Assembly (NCBI RefSeq): GCF_900582625.1
Contig: NZ_UTIQ01000327.1
Coordinates: 496,001-560,000, forward strand
Origin: Pseudomonas viridiflava
GTDB lineage: Bacteria; Pseudomonadota; Gammaproteobacteria; Pseudomonadales; Pseudomonadaceae
Length of the DNA stretch: 64,000 nt
Reading direction: 5' to 3'
A program made the translations under genes and the position numbers. Positions 18,247 through 29,900 of this stretch are shown here, piece by piece; the first letter of the stretch is position 1; each line of letters opens with the position of its first letter. Under the pieces are notes generated by a model. The model was not told the DNA's origin. It worked only from the letters and a program-made list of their open reading frames with translations, and ran no database searches.

Positions 18247-18600
18247 GGGGCTCCGTTGGGTTGGTGCTTTAGTTACTGCCGTCGTTCCCGCTTAGGCGGT
18301 GGGCCGACAATTCGGGAATCCAGAATGTTGCGACTTGCTTCGATCCATCCAAAACTCTGGATCCCCGCGTTCGCGAGGATGACGGGTGTTTTTGTATAGA
18401 TTCGTGTAGGTAGTACTCCGCCTTATGCCCCCCCACCGTCATTCCCGCGCAGGCGGGAATCCAGAATGTTGCGCCTTACACCGATCCTTCCAAAACTCTG
18501 GATCCCCGCCTGCGCGGGGATGACGGAGGTTTTTATATGGATTCGCGTAGGAGTACTTCCCGCTTCCACCGTCCCACCGTCACCCCCGCGCACCCTACGT
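18247..18600. repeat. kdpC-kdpD gap filled by two family I repeat elements
   Basis: Copy 1 (about 18278-18385) begins GCCGTCGTTCCCGCTTAGG and ends GGATGACGGGTG. Copy 2 (about 18436-18526) begins CCGTCATTCCCGCGCAGG and ends GGGGATGACGGAGG. Both share an internal CCAGAATGTTGCG...AAAACTCTGGATCCCCGC core. The gap splits kdpFABC from kdpDE and has no gene. Its hairpins could terminate or attenuate kdpFABC transcription before kdpDE. Confidence 0.8.
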
Positions 18601-19152
18601 CTATTCCCCCTCCCCAGCCAGCGCCCTATTCAACGCCAACACATTCACCACCGCCGGCCCAATCAGCGGCCGGCTAACGTTCTCTTCAATCAACCGCTCC
18701 AGCGCCTTGCCATCGATATTCCTCGCCGCCGCAATTCGCGCGATCTGGTACTGCGCCGCCGCCACCGGCAGGTCCGGGTCCAGGCCGCTGGCGGAGGTGG
18801 TGACCAGCGCCATGGGCACGGCGCCCTGCCCGGCTACGGCGATTTTTTGGCTGTCGCCGGCTATGCGTTCGCGCAGCGCCGGGTTGCTGGGGGCCAGGTT
18901 GCTGGCGCCACTGGAAACGGTGGCAAAGCTACCGGCTGAGGGGCGCGATTGGAACCACTGCGCGCCTTCGAATGGCTGGGCGATCAGGCTGGAGCCGCGC
19001 AGGCGGCCCTGGCTGTCGTGAATCAGGCTGCCGTTGGCCTGGTCGGCGAAGGCCAGTTGGGCCACTCCGGTCACTGCCAGCGGATACGCCACGCCGGTGA
19101 GTACGGTCATCAAGGCAATCAGGCTTAGCGCAGGGCGCACATAGTTGTTCAT
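18601..19152 (-). CDS. kdpC: Potassium-transporting ATPase subunit KdpC
   Basis: 183 residues from the ATG at 19152, which has TTTGGAGA upstream; a start nine codons earlier lacks such a site. One N-terminal membrane helix (RPALSLIALMTVLTGVAYPL), then a periplasmic domain with the family motifs GSSLIAQPF, WFQSRPSA, TTSASGLDPDLPVAAA and VNVLALN. It stabilises the KdpFABC complex and may aid K+ binding. It lies 23 bases after kdpB. Confidence 0.94.
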   Translation of the reverse strand: MNNYVRPALSLIALMTVLTGVAYPLAVTGVAQLAFADQANGSLIHDSQGRLRGSSLIAQPFEGAQWFQSRPSAGSFATVSSGASNLAPSNPALRERIAGDSQKIAVAGQGAVPMALVTTSASGLDPDLPVAAAQYQIARIAAARNIDGKALERLIEENVSRPLIGPAVVNVLALNRALAGEGE

Positions 19153-19175
19153 TTCGTTTCTCCAAAAACCTGGCT

Positions 19176-21221
<2,046 letters not shown>

Positions 21222-21233
21222 GGCGATTCCTAA

Positions 21234-22931
21234 TTAATGACCGAGCAGGCTGAGGTGTTCGGCCACCGGCCCCAGGGCCAATACCGGCAGGAAGGTCAAA
21301 CCACCCACCAGCAAAATGGTGATGATCAACAGGCTGACAAACAGCGGGCCGTGGGTCGGGAAGCTGTTCTGCCCCACCGGCACCCGGCGCTTGGCCGCCA
21401 GGCTTCCGGCAATGGCCAGCACCGGCAGGATGTAGCCGAAGCGGCCGAGCAACATGGCCAGGCTGAGCATCAGGTTGTGGAACGGCGTGTTCGCGCTGAA
21501 GCCGCCAAAGGCCGAGCCGTTGTTGGCGGTGCCCGAGGTGTAGTTGTAAAGAATCTGGCTCAGGCCATGGGCGCCGGGGTTGCTCACCGAGGCGTTGGCA
21601 AACGGCAGCACGGCAGTCAGCGCGCCCAGCACCAGCACGCCCAGCGGCATGACCAGCAAAGTCAGCACCAGCAAACGCACTTCGCGGGCTTCAAGTTTCT
21701 TGCCGAGGTATTCCGGCGTACGGCCGACCATCAGGCCACAGAGGAACACGGCGATCAGCACGAACAGCAACATGCCGTACAGGCCGGCACCGACGCCGCC
21801 GAAAATCACCTCGCCGACCATCATATTGAACATCGGTACCATGCCGCCCAGGGCGCTAAAGCTGTCGTGCATCGAGTTCACCGAACCGCTGGACGCCGCC
21901 GTGGTGGCCACCGCCCATAGCGCCGAGGCGCCAATGCCGAAGCGGCTTTCCTTGCCTTCCAGCGAGCCGCTTTGCTCGATGTTCAGGCCGGCCAGCGCCG
22001 GGTTCGGTTGCAGCTCGCTGTACAGCGTCACGCCCACACCGAGCACCAGCAGAATCAGCATGCAGGCGAGAATCGCGCGGCTCTGGCGCAGGTCTTTGAC
22101 GTAATGGCCGAAGGTGAATACCAGCGCTGCCGGAATCAGCAGAATGGAGGCCATCTCGAACAAGTTGCTCCACACCGTCGGGTTCTCGAACGGGTGCGCC
22201 GAGTTCACGCCGAAGAAGCCGCCGCCGTTAGTGCCCAGTTGCTTGATCGCAATCTGGCTGGCCGCCGGGCCGAACGGCAGGCTCTGTTCGCCGCCTTGCA
22301 GGGTGGTGGCGTCCAGGTAATGGCTAAAGGATTGCGGCACGCCCTGCCACACCAGAAAAACCGCCAGGGCAATGCACAACGGCAGCAAGACGTAGAGCGT
22401 GCCGCGAGTGAGGTCGGCCCAGAAGTTGCCCAGCGTCTGACTTGAACCCCGAGAAATACCCCGGCATAGCGCCACCAGCACAGCCAGACCGGTGGCGGCG
22501 CTGACAAAGTTCTGCACGCCAAGGCCGACCATCTGACTGAAATAACTCAAGCTGGCTTCGCCGCTGTAGGCCTGCCAGTTGGTGTTGGTGACAAAGCTCA
22601 CCGCCGTGTTGAACGCCAGCGTCCACTCCAGACCCGGCATATGCTGCGGGTTCAGGGGCAGCACGCCTTGCAGCAGCAAGATGGCGAACAACAGCAGCAA
22701 GCCGGCCAGATTGAAGGCCAGCAGCGACAAGGCGTAGGCCTTCCAGTCCTGCTCTTGCTTGGCGTCCACGCCTGCAACGCGATAACTGAACCGCTCCACC
22801 GGCTGCAACGCCGGGGAAAGCCAGGTTCGTTCGCCCTCCATCACCCGATAGAAAAAGCGCCCCAGCCAGGGCGCCGGCAACAGCACCAGGGTGAAAAACG
22901 CCACCAGTAGTAAAACGACATGACTGTCCAT
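21234..22931 (-). CDS. kdpA: Potassium-transporting ATPase subunit KdpA
   Basis: 565 residues from the ATG at 22931 with GGAG six bases upstream. A longer in-frame reading runs back through kdpF in another frame and is not real. KdpA is the channel-like K+-selective subunit, with about ten membrane helices and repeated selectivity-filter loops (for example TNTNWQAYSGE and LGTNGGGFFGVNSAHPFENP). Part of kdpFABC. Confidence 0.96.
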   Translation of the reverse strand: MDSHVVLLLVAFFTLVLLPAPWLGRFFYRVMEGERTWLSPALQPVERFSYRVAGVDAKQEQDWKAYALSLLAFNLAGLLLLFAILLLQGVLPLNPQHMPGLEWTLAFNTAVSFVTNTNWQAYSGEASLSYFSQMVGLGVQNFVSAATGLAVLVALCRGISRGSSQTLGNFWADLTRGTLYVLLPLCIALAVFLVWQGVPQSFSHYLDATTLQGGEQSLPFGPAASQIAIKQLGTNGGGFFGVNSAHPFENPTVWSNLFEMASILLIPAALVFTFGHYVKDLRQSRAILACMLILLVLGVGVTLYSELQPNPALAGLNIEQSGSLEGKESRFGIGASALWAVATTAASSGSVNSMHDSFSALGGMVPMFNMMVGEVIFGGVGAGLYGMLLFVLIAVFLCGLMVGRTPEYLGKKLEAREVRLLVLTLLVMPLGVLVLGALTAVLPFANASVSNPGAHGLSQILYNYTSGTANNGSAFGGFSANTPFHNLMLSLAMLLGRFGYILPVLAIAGSLAAKRRVPVGQNSFPTHGPLFVSLLIITILLVGGLTFLPVLALGPVAEHLSLLGH

Positions 22932-22941
22932 TGCCGGCTCC

Positions 22942-23031
22942 TCAGCTACGCCCGGCGCGCAACAGCGCAACCAGCAGGTAAATGAACAGTCCGCTGGCCA
23001 ACAGCAGGGACAACCCGTCCAGAAGATGCAT
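22942..23031 (-). CDS. kdpF: KdpF small membrane subunit
   Basis: A 29-residue ORF, ATG at 23031 to TGA at 22942, missed by long-ORF searches. It encodes a single hydrophobic helix starting MHLLDGLSLLLASGL and ending LLRAGRS. Position (ten bases before kdpA), size and hydrophobicity match KdpF, which stabilises the Kdp complex. The kdp promoter should lie just upstream of 23031. Confidence 0.88.
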   Translation of the reverse strand: MHLLDGLSLLLASGLFIYLLVALLRAGRS

Positions 23032-23152
23032 GGATATTTCTCCGTCATACGGCGACTGCCGCTTAGGGAGGATTGTCCGCAGGGGGGCGTAAAGGGACGA
23101 GATGCGAAGGCGGGCTTAGGCGTAAAGAACGCGTAAAAAACGCAACGGCTTT

Positions 23153-23252
23153 GCTCCCCTCGCCCGCCTGCGGGAGAGGGGACGGGGGTGAGGGCAAAAC
23201 AAACGCAACCGCCCCCCTCACCCCAACCCTCTCCCCGAGGGGCGAGGGAGCT
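23153..23252. repeat. Inverted-repeat element, family II (CCCTCGCCCGC / GAGAGGGG)
   Basis: Left part GCTCCCCTCGCCCGC-CT-GCGGGAGAGGGG, then GGGTGAGGG, a short A-rich centre, then CCCTCACCCC and AACCCTCTCCCC-GAG-GGGCGAGGG. The outer arms are inverted copies of each other. A second copy lies between muxB and muxC (45187-45285). Confidence 0.85.
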
Positions 23253-23337
23253 TGATCGGAGACGTTTTCGGATTGTGTGTTGCCCGGCTACGCTTTGGGT
23301 TTTGTTTCGCGCTTAACGTAGATTCCGCGCTCTAACT

Positions 23338-23536
23338 CCGTCATTCCCGCGTAGGCGGCGGTCCGACGATTCGGAATCCAGAATTTCGAGCCGTATGCAT
23401 GGCACGGGCGGCGGTATTCATTACCCCGTGCGCTGAACGTTTTGTTTCGCCTTACGCATATCTGCATTTGACCACCGTCATCCTCGCGCACGCGGGGATC
23501 CAGAATCTTGAGCCGTATGCATATGGCACGGGCGGC
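23338..23536. repeat. Family I arms with a duplicated head segment
   Basis: GTCATTCCCGCGTAGGCGG...GGAATCCAG (from 23339) and CCGTCATCCTCGCGCACGCGGGGATCCAG (from 23475) are family I arms in the same orientation. Each is followed by the segment CCAGAATnTnGAGCCGTATGCAT...GGCACGGGCGGCGGTATTCATTACC (from about 23388 and 23499), so the segment is directly duplicated. Confidence 0.8.
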
Positions 23537-23845
23537 GGTATTCATTACCGCATGCGCTGAACGTTTTGTTTCGCGCCTTACGCGCGACTCACTTTTTCCA
23601 GTCGCCGGTATGCCGGACCATGAAAAAGTAAGCAAAAAAGCTTGCCCCTACCTTGGCCCTCCGCTGCGCTGCGGGTCCCCTCCTTCCGTCGCCACTCCGG
23701 GGGCCGTCACAACGGGCCATCCATGGCCCGATGTTCCTTTCGCGGCTCCCGGCCGCTCAACCCCCTGCGCGACGACTCCACTCGGCCTGCGATGAATGGG
23801 GCGGGGTAGATCAAAAGCCAGATCAAAAACCAGGTCAAAAGCTGT
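23537..23845. repeat. Dispersed, structured repeat of about 300 bp, copy 1
   Basis: Nearly the same sequence recurs at 50612-50895. It begins GGTATTCATTACCGC and ends in A-rich repeats of (A)GATCAAAAnCCAG. Hairpins: TCGCGC-CTTAC-GCGCGA; ACTTTTTC...GAAAAAGT; CCGC...GCGG; GGGCCAT-CC-ATGGCCC; GCGGC-TCCCG-GCCGC. The stems are kept between copies, partly through paired changes, whereas the reading frame is not. It is therefore more likely an RNA or DNA structure than a coding region. Confidence 0.8.
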
Positions 23846-23861
23846 AGAGCAACATCAAAAA

Positions 23862-23941
23862 CTCGCGGCTGAAGCGGATCGCCGCCCGGCCGCTCCCACA
23901 GGGTCGGCATTGGCTTTGGGAGCGGCTGTAGCCGCGATGTT
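23862..23941. repeat. Family III REP pair just downstream of pvdL
   Basis: Inverted arms TCGCGGCTGAAGCGG...GCCGCTCCCACAG and TTTGGGAGCGGCTGTAGCCGCGA flank a short centre. It starts 6 bases beyond the pvdL stop. Read in the pvdL direction, the hairpin ends in CCGCGAGTTTTTGATG, so it could also act as the pvdL terminator. Confidence 0.75.
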
Positions 23942-23946
23942 TTGAT

Positions 23947-26900
23947 CTACATCGCTTCAAACCGCGCCATCAAATCACTCACCCGCTCGGCCTTCTGTTC
24001 CACCACGGCCTGGCTGTCCAGCCCTTCCACGTATTCGGCCAACTCGGCCACCGAGCTGCATTCGAACATGGCCCGCAGCGGCACGTTGCGTTGCAGCACG
24101 GTTTGCATCCGTGAGGCGATTTGTGTGGCGAGCAGGGAATGCCCGCCCAGTTCAAAGAAGTTGTCGTGCACGCCGACTCGCTCAAGCTTCAGCACCTGTG
24201 CCCAGATGTCGGCCAGTTGCCTTTCAAGGTCGGTACGCGGTGCGAGGTAGTGCTGGTTCGGTGCAAGCCCAAACTCCAGGGCCGGCAAGGCGTTGCGGTC
24301 GAGTTTGCCGTTGGCGTTGAGTGGCAGGCGGTCGAGCAGTTGCCAGTGCAGCGGCACCATGTAGTCCGGCAGGTCGGCGCGTAGGCGTTGTTTGATCGGG
24401 TCGAACCACGCAGCGGGGTCATGCACGGGCGCAGTCGCCACGAGATAGCCGACCAGGTATTTGCCAGTCGGACCTTCCTGCACGGCGACGGCAGCATCTC
24501 GTACGTCGGCCTGTTCATGCAGCCGCGCTTCGATTTCGCCGAGTTCGATACGGAAGCCGCGAATTTTTACTTGATGGTCGATACGCCCAACATATTCCAG
24601 CACGCCGTCGGCCCGACGCCGGGCCAGGTCGCCGCTGCGGTATAGGCGCTCGCCTGGGGCAAAGGGGTTGGGCACGAAGGCTTGGGCGGTGCGTTGCGGG
24701 TCGCCGACGTAGCCGCGGCCGACGCCCGTGCCGGCGATGCACAGTTCGCCTACCGCACCGAGCGGCACCAGTTCCAAGGCGTTGTCCAGCAGGTACAGGC
24801 GGTTGTTGTCGGTGGGGCTGCCGATGGGCAGGTAGGTGCTTTGGGTGGAGGCTGCATCGACGCGGAAAAACGCGACGTCATCCGAACACTCGGCCGGCCC
24901 GTAGGCGTTTACCAGGCCGACGTTGGGGTAGCGTTGCAGCCATTGGCGCGCCAGTTCCGGCGGCATCGCTTCGCCGGTGGGCAGCATCCAGCGCAGGTTT
25001 TCGAGCGGCTGGGCCATGTCTTCGGCAAGCATGCCCTGGATCAGCGACGGCACGCTTTCCAGCACGCTGATGTGCTGCTCGGCGACATGCGCGAGCAGCG
25101 CCTGTGGGTCGTGGGCGATGGTGTTGGGCACGATGGCCACGCGCGCGCCAAACAGCGGCGCGGCGAGGAATTGCCAGACGGAAATGTCGAAGCTTTGCGA
25201 GGCGGTTTGCGCGATCACATCGTCGCGGCCGAGGTTCAGGTACGGCACTTTGCTCAGTTGGTTGTTGAGCATGCCGGCCTGCTCGACCATCACGCCTTTG
25301 GGCAAACCGGTGGAGCCCGAGGTGTAGATCACGTAGGCCAGATTATTCGCCGCGCTGTAGATGCCGGGGTTGCAGTCCGGCCAGGCGCTTTCCTGTATTT
25401 CCTCCCATACCAGCAAGCGCGGACGGCCGCCGCAGCCAAACTCTTCCAGCAGATGCATGGCCTGTTCGCGGCATGCGCGGGTGCACACCAGCACCGGCGT
25501 GCGGCTCAGTTCGATGATGCGCATGAGCCGTTGCACGGGGTGGCTGGGGTCCAGCGGCAGGTAGCCGGCGCCGGCTTTGAAGCTGCCGACGATCATGCCC
25601 AGCAGTTCCAGGCTGCGCTCGGCCAGCAGCGCCACCGGCTGGTCGCGGCGCACGCCGGCGGCGATCAACGCGTGACCAAGACGGTTGGCGCACCGGTTCA
25701 GTTGCTCATAGGTCCATTGCTGATCCAGGCAACTGGCGATGACGCGGTGCGGCGCGGCGGCCACCTGCGTTTCGAACAGCCGTGCGTAGCCTTGCTCCAG
25801 CGGATAGGCGCGCTCGCTGGTGTTGCAGTCGACGGTCAGCAGGCGCCGTTCGCTCTCGCCCAACAAAGGCAGTTCGTCCATGTCGCCGTGGAAGTGTTCG
25901 GCCAGGGCCAGCAGCAGCCGTTTGAATTCGGCGAGCAGGCGTTCGATGGTTGCCACGTCGAAGTAGCGCTGGTCGTAAGACAGGTGCAGGCCCAAATCAT
26001 CGCCCGGGTAACACACCACGGTGAGCGGGAAGTTGGTGTGCGTGCGGCCCGAGTCGGAGGTGGCGTTCAGGCTTTGCGCCTGGTCGAGCACGGTGGTTTC
26101 CACCGGGGCGTTTTCGAACACGAACAGGCTGTCGAACAGCGGCTGGCCTTTGGGCAATTCGCTGCATTCCTGAATTGCCACCAGCGGCAGGTATTCGTGT
26201 TCGCGCAGGTCCATGTTGTTGGCGAACAGGCCGTGCAGCCAGTCGCGCACGCTGCGCTTTTCCCCGGCGGCCGGCAGTTTCACCCGCAGGGCCACGCTGT
26301 TGATGAACAGCCCGACGGTGCGCTGCATGGCGGGCATGCCGACCGGGCGACCCGCCACCGTGACGCCAAACAGCACGTCGCGCTCGCCGCTGTAACGGCG
26401 CAGCACCAGCGCCCAGGCGGCTTGGGCAAAGGTGTTAACGGTGAGTTGGTGGCGCTGCGCCAACTCTCGCAAGTGCGCGCCTTCACTCGGTTGTAAACGG
26501 GTGTAGCAGTCGCCAACGACCATGCCGCCGCTGTCGCCGCTGTGGTCGTGGACGATGGGCCGGTCGCTGGGAATATGGGTGCGGCGTTCGAACCCGGCCA
26601 GGTTGCTTTGCCACCACTGCCGCGCCTGATTGAGATCCTGGCGTTGCAGCCAGCTGATGTAGTCGCGATAACGCGGCGCGTCGGGCAATTGCGGTGCGCG
26701 CTGTTCGCCCAGGGCGCTGTAGATTTCAAAGAAGTCACTCATCAGCAGGCCCCGGCACCAGGCGTCGATGAGAATGTGGTGGTTGCTCATCATGAACCAG
26801 TAGCGCTGCTCGGCCAGCTTGATCAAGCGCAGGTGGAAGGGCGGACGGTTGAGCAAGTCGAAGCCCGCTTCACGCTCGCGTTTGTGCAGCGCTTGCAGGC

Positions 26901-29900
26901 GCGCTTCATGCTCGTGTTCGGGCAAGGCGCTCCAGTCGAGCATCTCCAGGTCGGCGGCACCGGGTTTGTGGATGATCTGCAGCATGGCCTCGCCGGCATT
27001 CCAGGCGAACGAGGCGCGCAGCGCTTCATGACGCGCGACCACCGCCTGCCAGGCACAGGCGAAACGCTCGGGGTCCAGCGTGCTGTTGATGCGGTAGCGG
27101 TCCTGCATGTAATAGATGCCGGTGCCCGGTTCCAGCAGCGTGTGTAACAGCAGCCCTTCCTGCATGGGCGTGAGCGGGTACAGGTCGTCGATGTCTGTGA
27201 CCGGCACGGGCAGATTGTCGAGTTGGTGTTGGCTCAGGTGCGCGAGCGGGAAGTCGGAGGGCGTAAAGCCGCCATTGCCGGCTTGCAGGCAATGGTCGAT
27301 GACGCCGTGCAGCTCATCGATCAGCGCCTCGGCCAACTCCTGAACCGCGCTGGCGTCGTAGCGTTCGCGGCTGAAGGTCCAGCGCACGTGCAGCTCACCG
27401 TTGTGCACCTGGCCGTCGATGCTCAGCTCGTTGGCCAGTGGCGCCAGCGCGCTGTGGATAGCGCCGGGGCTGTCTTGCAGCAAGGTGAACAGGCCATCGG
27501 TGCCGGCATCGAGTTGGCCGAGGTAGTTGAAGGTCACTCTGGCTTCGGGCAATTCGCTTACGGCGGCGCGGCTGGCCGGGTCGGCGAGGTAGCGCAATAC
27601 GCCATAACCCAGGCCTTTGTGCGGCACGCTGCGTAAGTGTTCCTTGGTGGCTTTGATCGCCGTGGCGAGGTCGGCGTGATGGTCGATGCGCAGCGGATAA
27701 GCGCTGGTAAACCAGCCGACGCTGCGGGTTAGGTCGAGGTCGTCGAACAGCGCTTCGCGGCCGTGGCCTTCGAGTTGAATCAGCGCCGAGGTCTGCCCGG
27801 TCCAGTGGCACAGCACGCGGCTGAGCGCGGTCAGCAGCAGGTCGTTGACCTGGGTGCGATAGGCCGCGGGCGCCTGCGTCAGCAACTGGCCGGTGCGTTC
27901 GGCACTCAGGCGCACGGTGAGGGTTTCGGCATCGCGTTCAAGGTTGCTGCCCGCGCGGTGAACGCCGGGCAAATCACCGCCCTGCCCGCCCACTTGCCGC
28001 TGCCACCAGCGCAGTTCTTCGCGCAGCGACTCGCTGCTGGCATAAGCGCCGAGGCGCGCGGCCCATTCGCCCATGGCGCTGGTTTTGGCCGGCAGTTGCG
28101 GTTCTGTTTTGCCGCTTACCAACTGTTCATAAACCGTTTGCAGATCGTCGAGCAGCACGCGCCATGAGACGCCATCGACCACCGCGTGATGAATCGCCAG
28201 CAGCAGTTTTTGCCCGTCCACCAGAACGGCACGCAGCAGCGGGCCGCGCTCAAGGTCGAGGCTGCGCTGGGCTTTTTCAAACAGCGCGGGCGCTTGCTGG
28301 GCGTTGGTCTGCAAGAGCAGCGCGTCGTCTTCGGTCTGCTCGCGGTAGAACGCACGCCATGGGCCATCGGCGTTGGTGAAACGCAGGCGCAAGGCGTCGT
28401 GCTGCTGCACCACACGCTGCACGCTGCGCTGCAACAGGTCGGCGTCCAGCGGCTGCTGCGCGTGCAGCACCAGCGCCTGGTTCCAATGGTTGCGCTCGGC
28501 CATGTCGCGGCTGAAAAACCAATGCTGAATGGGCGTGAGTGCCGCCTCGCCGCTCAAGGCGCCCTGCTCGCTCAGCACCTGTTGCTGATACGTGGCGACG
28601 CCTGCGAGCGCCTGCACAGTTTGATGTTGAAAGAGGTCGCGCGGGCTGAAGTGAATGCCTTGTTGGCGCGCGCGGCTGACCACTTGAATGGACAGAATCG
28701 AGTCGCCGCCCAATTCGAAAAAGTTATCCGCCAGGCCCACTTGCTGCACGTTGAGCACGTCGCGCCAGATCGCCGCCAGGCTTTGCTCCATCTCGCTGCG
28801 TGGCGCTACGAACTGCTGACGGTTCTGCGCCAGGTCGGGCGCCGGCAAGGCGCGGCGTTCGACCTTGCCGTTGGCGGTCAGCGGCAGGCTTGGCAGCAGC
28901 ACGGTGAAGGTCGGCAGCATGTGGTCTGGTAGTTGCGCCAGCAGATGCGTTTTCAGGCGCTCGCGCAGGGTTTGCTGTTGCTCTGCGTCAGCATCGGCCA
29001 GCGCAGTGCCGATGTAGGCGACCAACTGTTTGCCGCTGGGGCCGTCCAGCGCCAGCACCACGCACTCGTTGACGTCGCGATGTTCAAGCAGGCGCGCTTC
29101 GATCTCGCCCAGCTCGATACGAAAGCCGCGCACCTTCACTTGCTGGTCGATACGGCCCACGTATTCCAGTTGCCCATCGGCGCGTTGCCGCACCAAGTCG
29201 CCGGTGCGGTACAAGCGCCCGCCTGCGCCACTGTTGGCAAACGGGTTGGGCACGAAACGCTCGGCAGTCAGGGCCGGCCGCGCGTGATAACCACGCGCCA
29301 GTCCGGCGCCACCGATGTACAGCTCGCCGGTGGAACCGGGCGGCACCAGCGCCAGATCAGCGTCCAGCACATAAGCAGTACGCGCGCCCACAACGCGGCC
29401 AATCGCTACGCTGCTGGCGCCTTCGGGCAGGTGCTCCGGCGCCAGGCTGGCGAGCGGCATCACCACCGTTTCCGTCGGCCCGTAAGCGTTGAAGAACTGC
29501 ACGGGTGCGAAACCTGCGCGAATGCGTTGCAGGTGCTCGCCGGTCAGCGCCTCGCCGCCGGTAATGCACAGGCGCACCGGCAGCTGTTCGCCACGGCTGG
29601 CCAGCCATTGCGCCAACTGGCTGCCGTAGCTGGGGGTGAAGCCGAGAATGGTGACGCGGTGCTGACGGATCAGCCCGCAGATGTCCTCGGCGCCCCATTG
29701 GCCCTGCGCCCGCAGCACCACCTCGGCGCCACACAGCAGCGGCGTCAGCAGTCGCTCGCTGGCGGCGTCGAAGTTGATGGAATACACGTGCAGCTCGCAG
29801 TCGTCGCTGCGCATGCCGAAGTGGGCAATCACCGCGCGGCAGTGCATGGCCATTTCACCGTGACTGACGGCGACGCCTTTGGGCTTGCCGGTGGAGCCGG

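Larger units (their letters stand above)
23032..23946. other. Gene-free, repeat-filled interval of about 0.9 kb
   Basis: Between kdpF and the end of pvdL. It contains, in order, a short kdp promoter region, a family II hairpin pair, family I arms, two copies of a roughly 75-base head segment, a structured dispersed repeat of about 300 bases, and a family III hairpin next to the pvdL stop. Open frames here run across the repeats and are not supported as genes. Confidence 0.8.

Noticed and set aside
15706..18399. 897-codon open frame on the plus strand opposite kdpD
   Set aside because: Antisense shadow of a high-GC gene: Gln/His/Arg/Ala-rich, no domain resemblance, whereas kdpD has clear motifs on the minus strand.
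23508..23795. Small protein of 95 residues in the dispersed repeat
   Set aside because: The other copy at 50612-50930 does not keep the frame, while hairpins are kept; the ORF is likely spurious.
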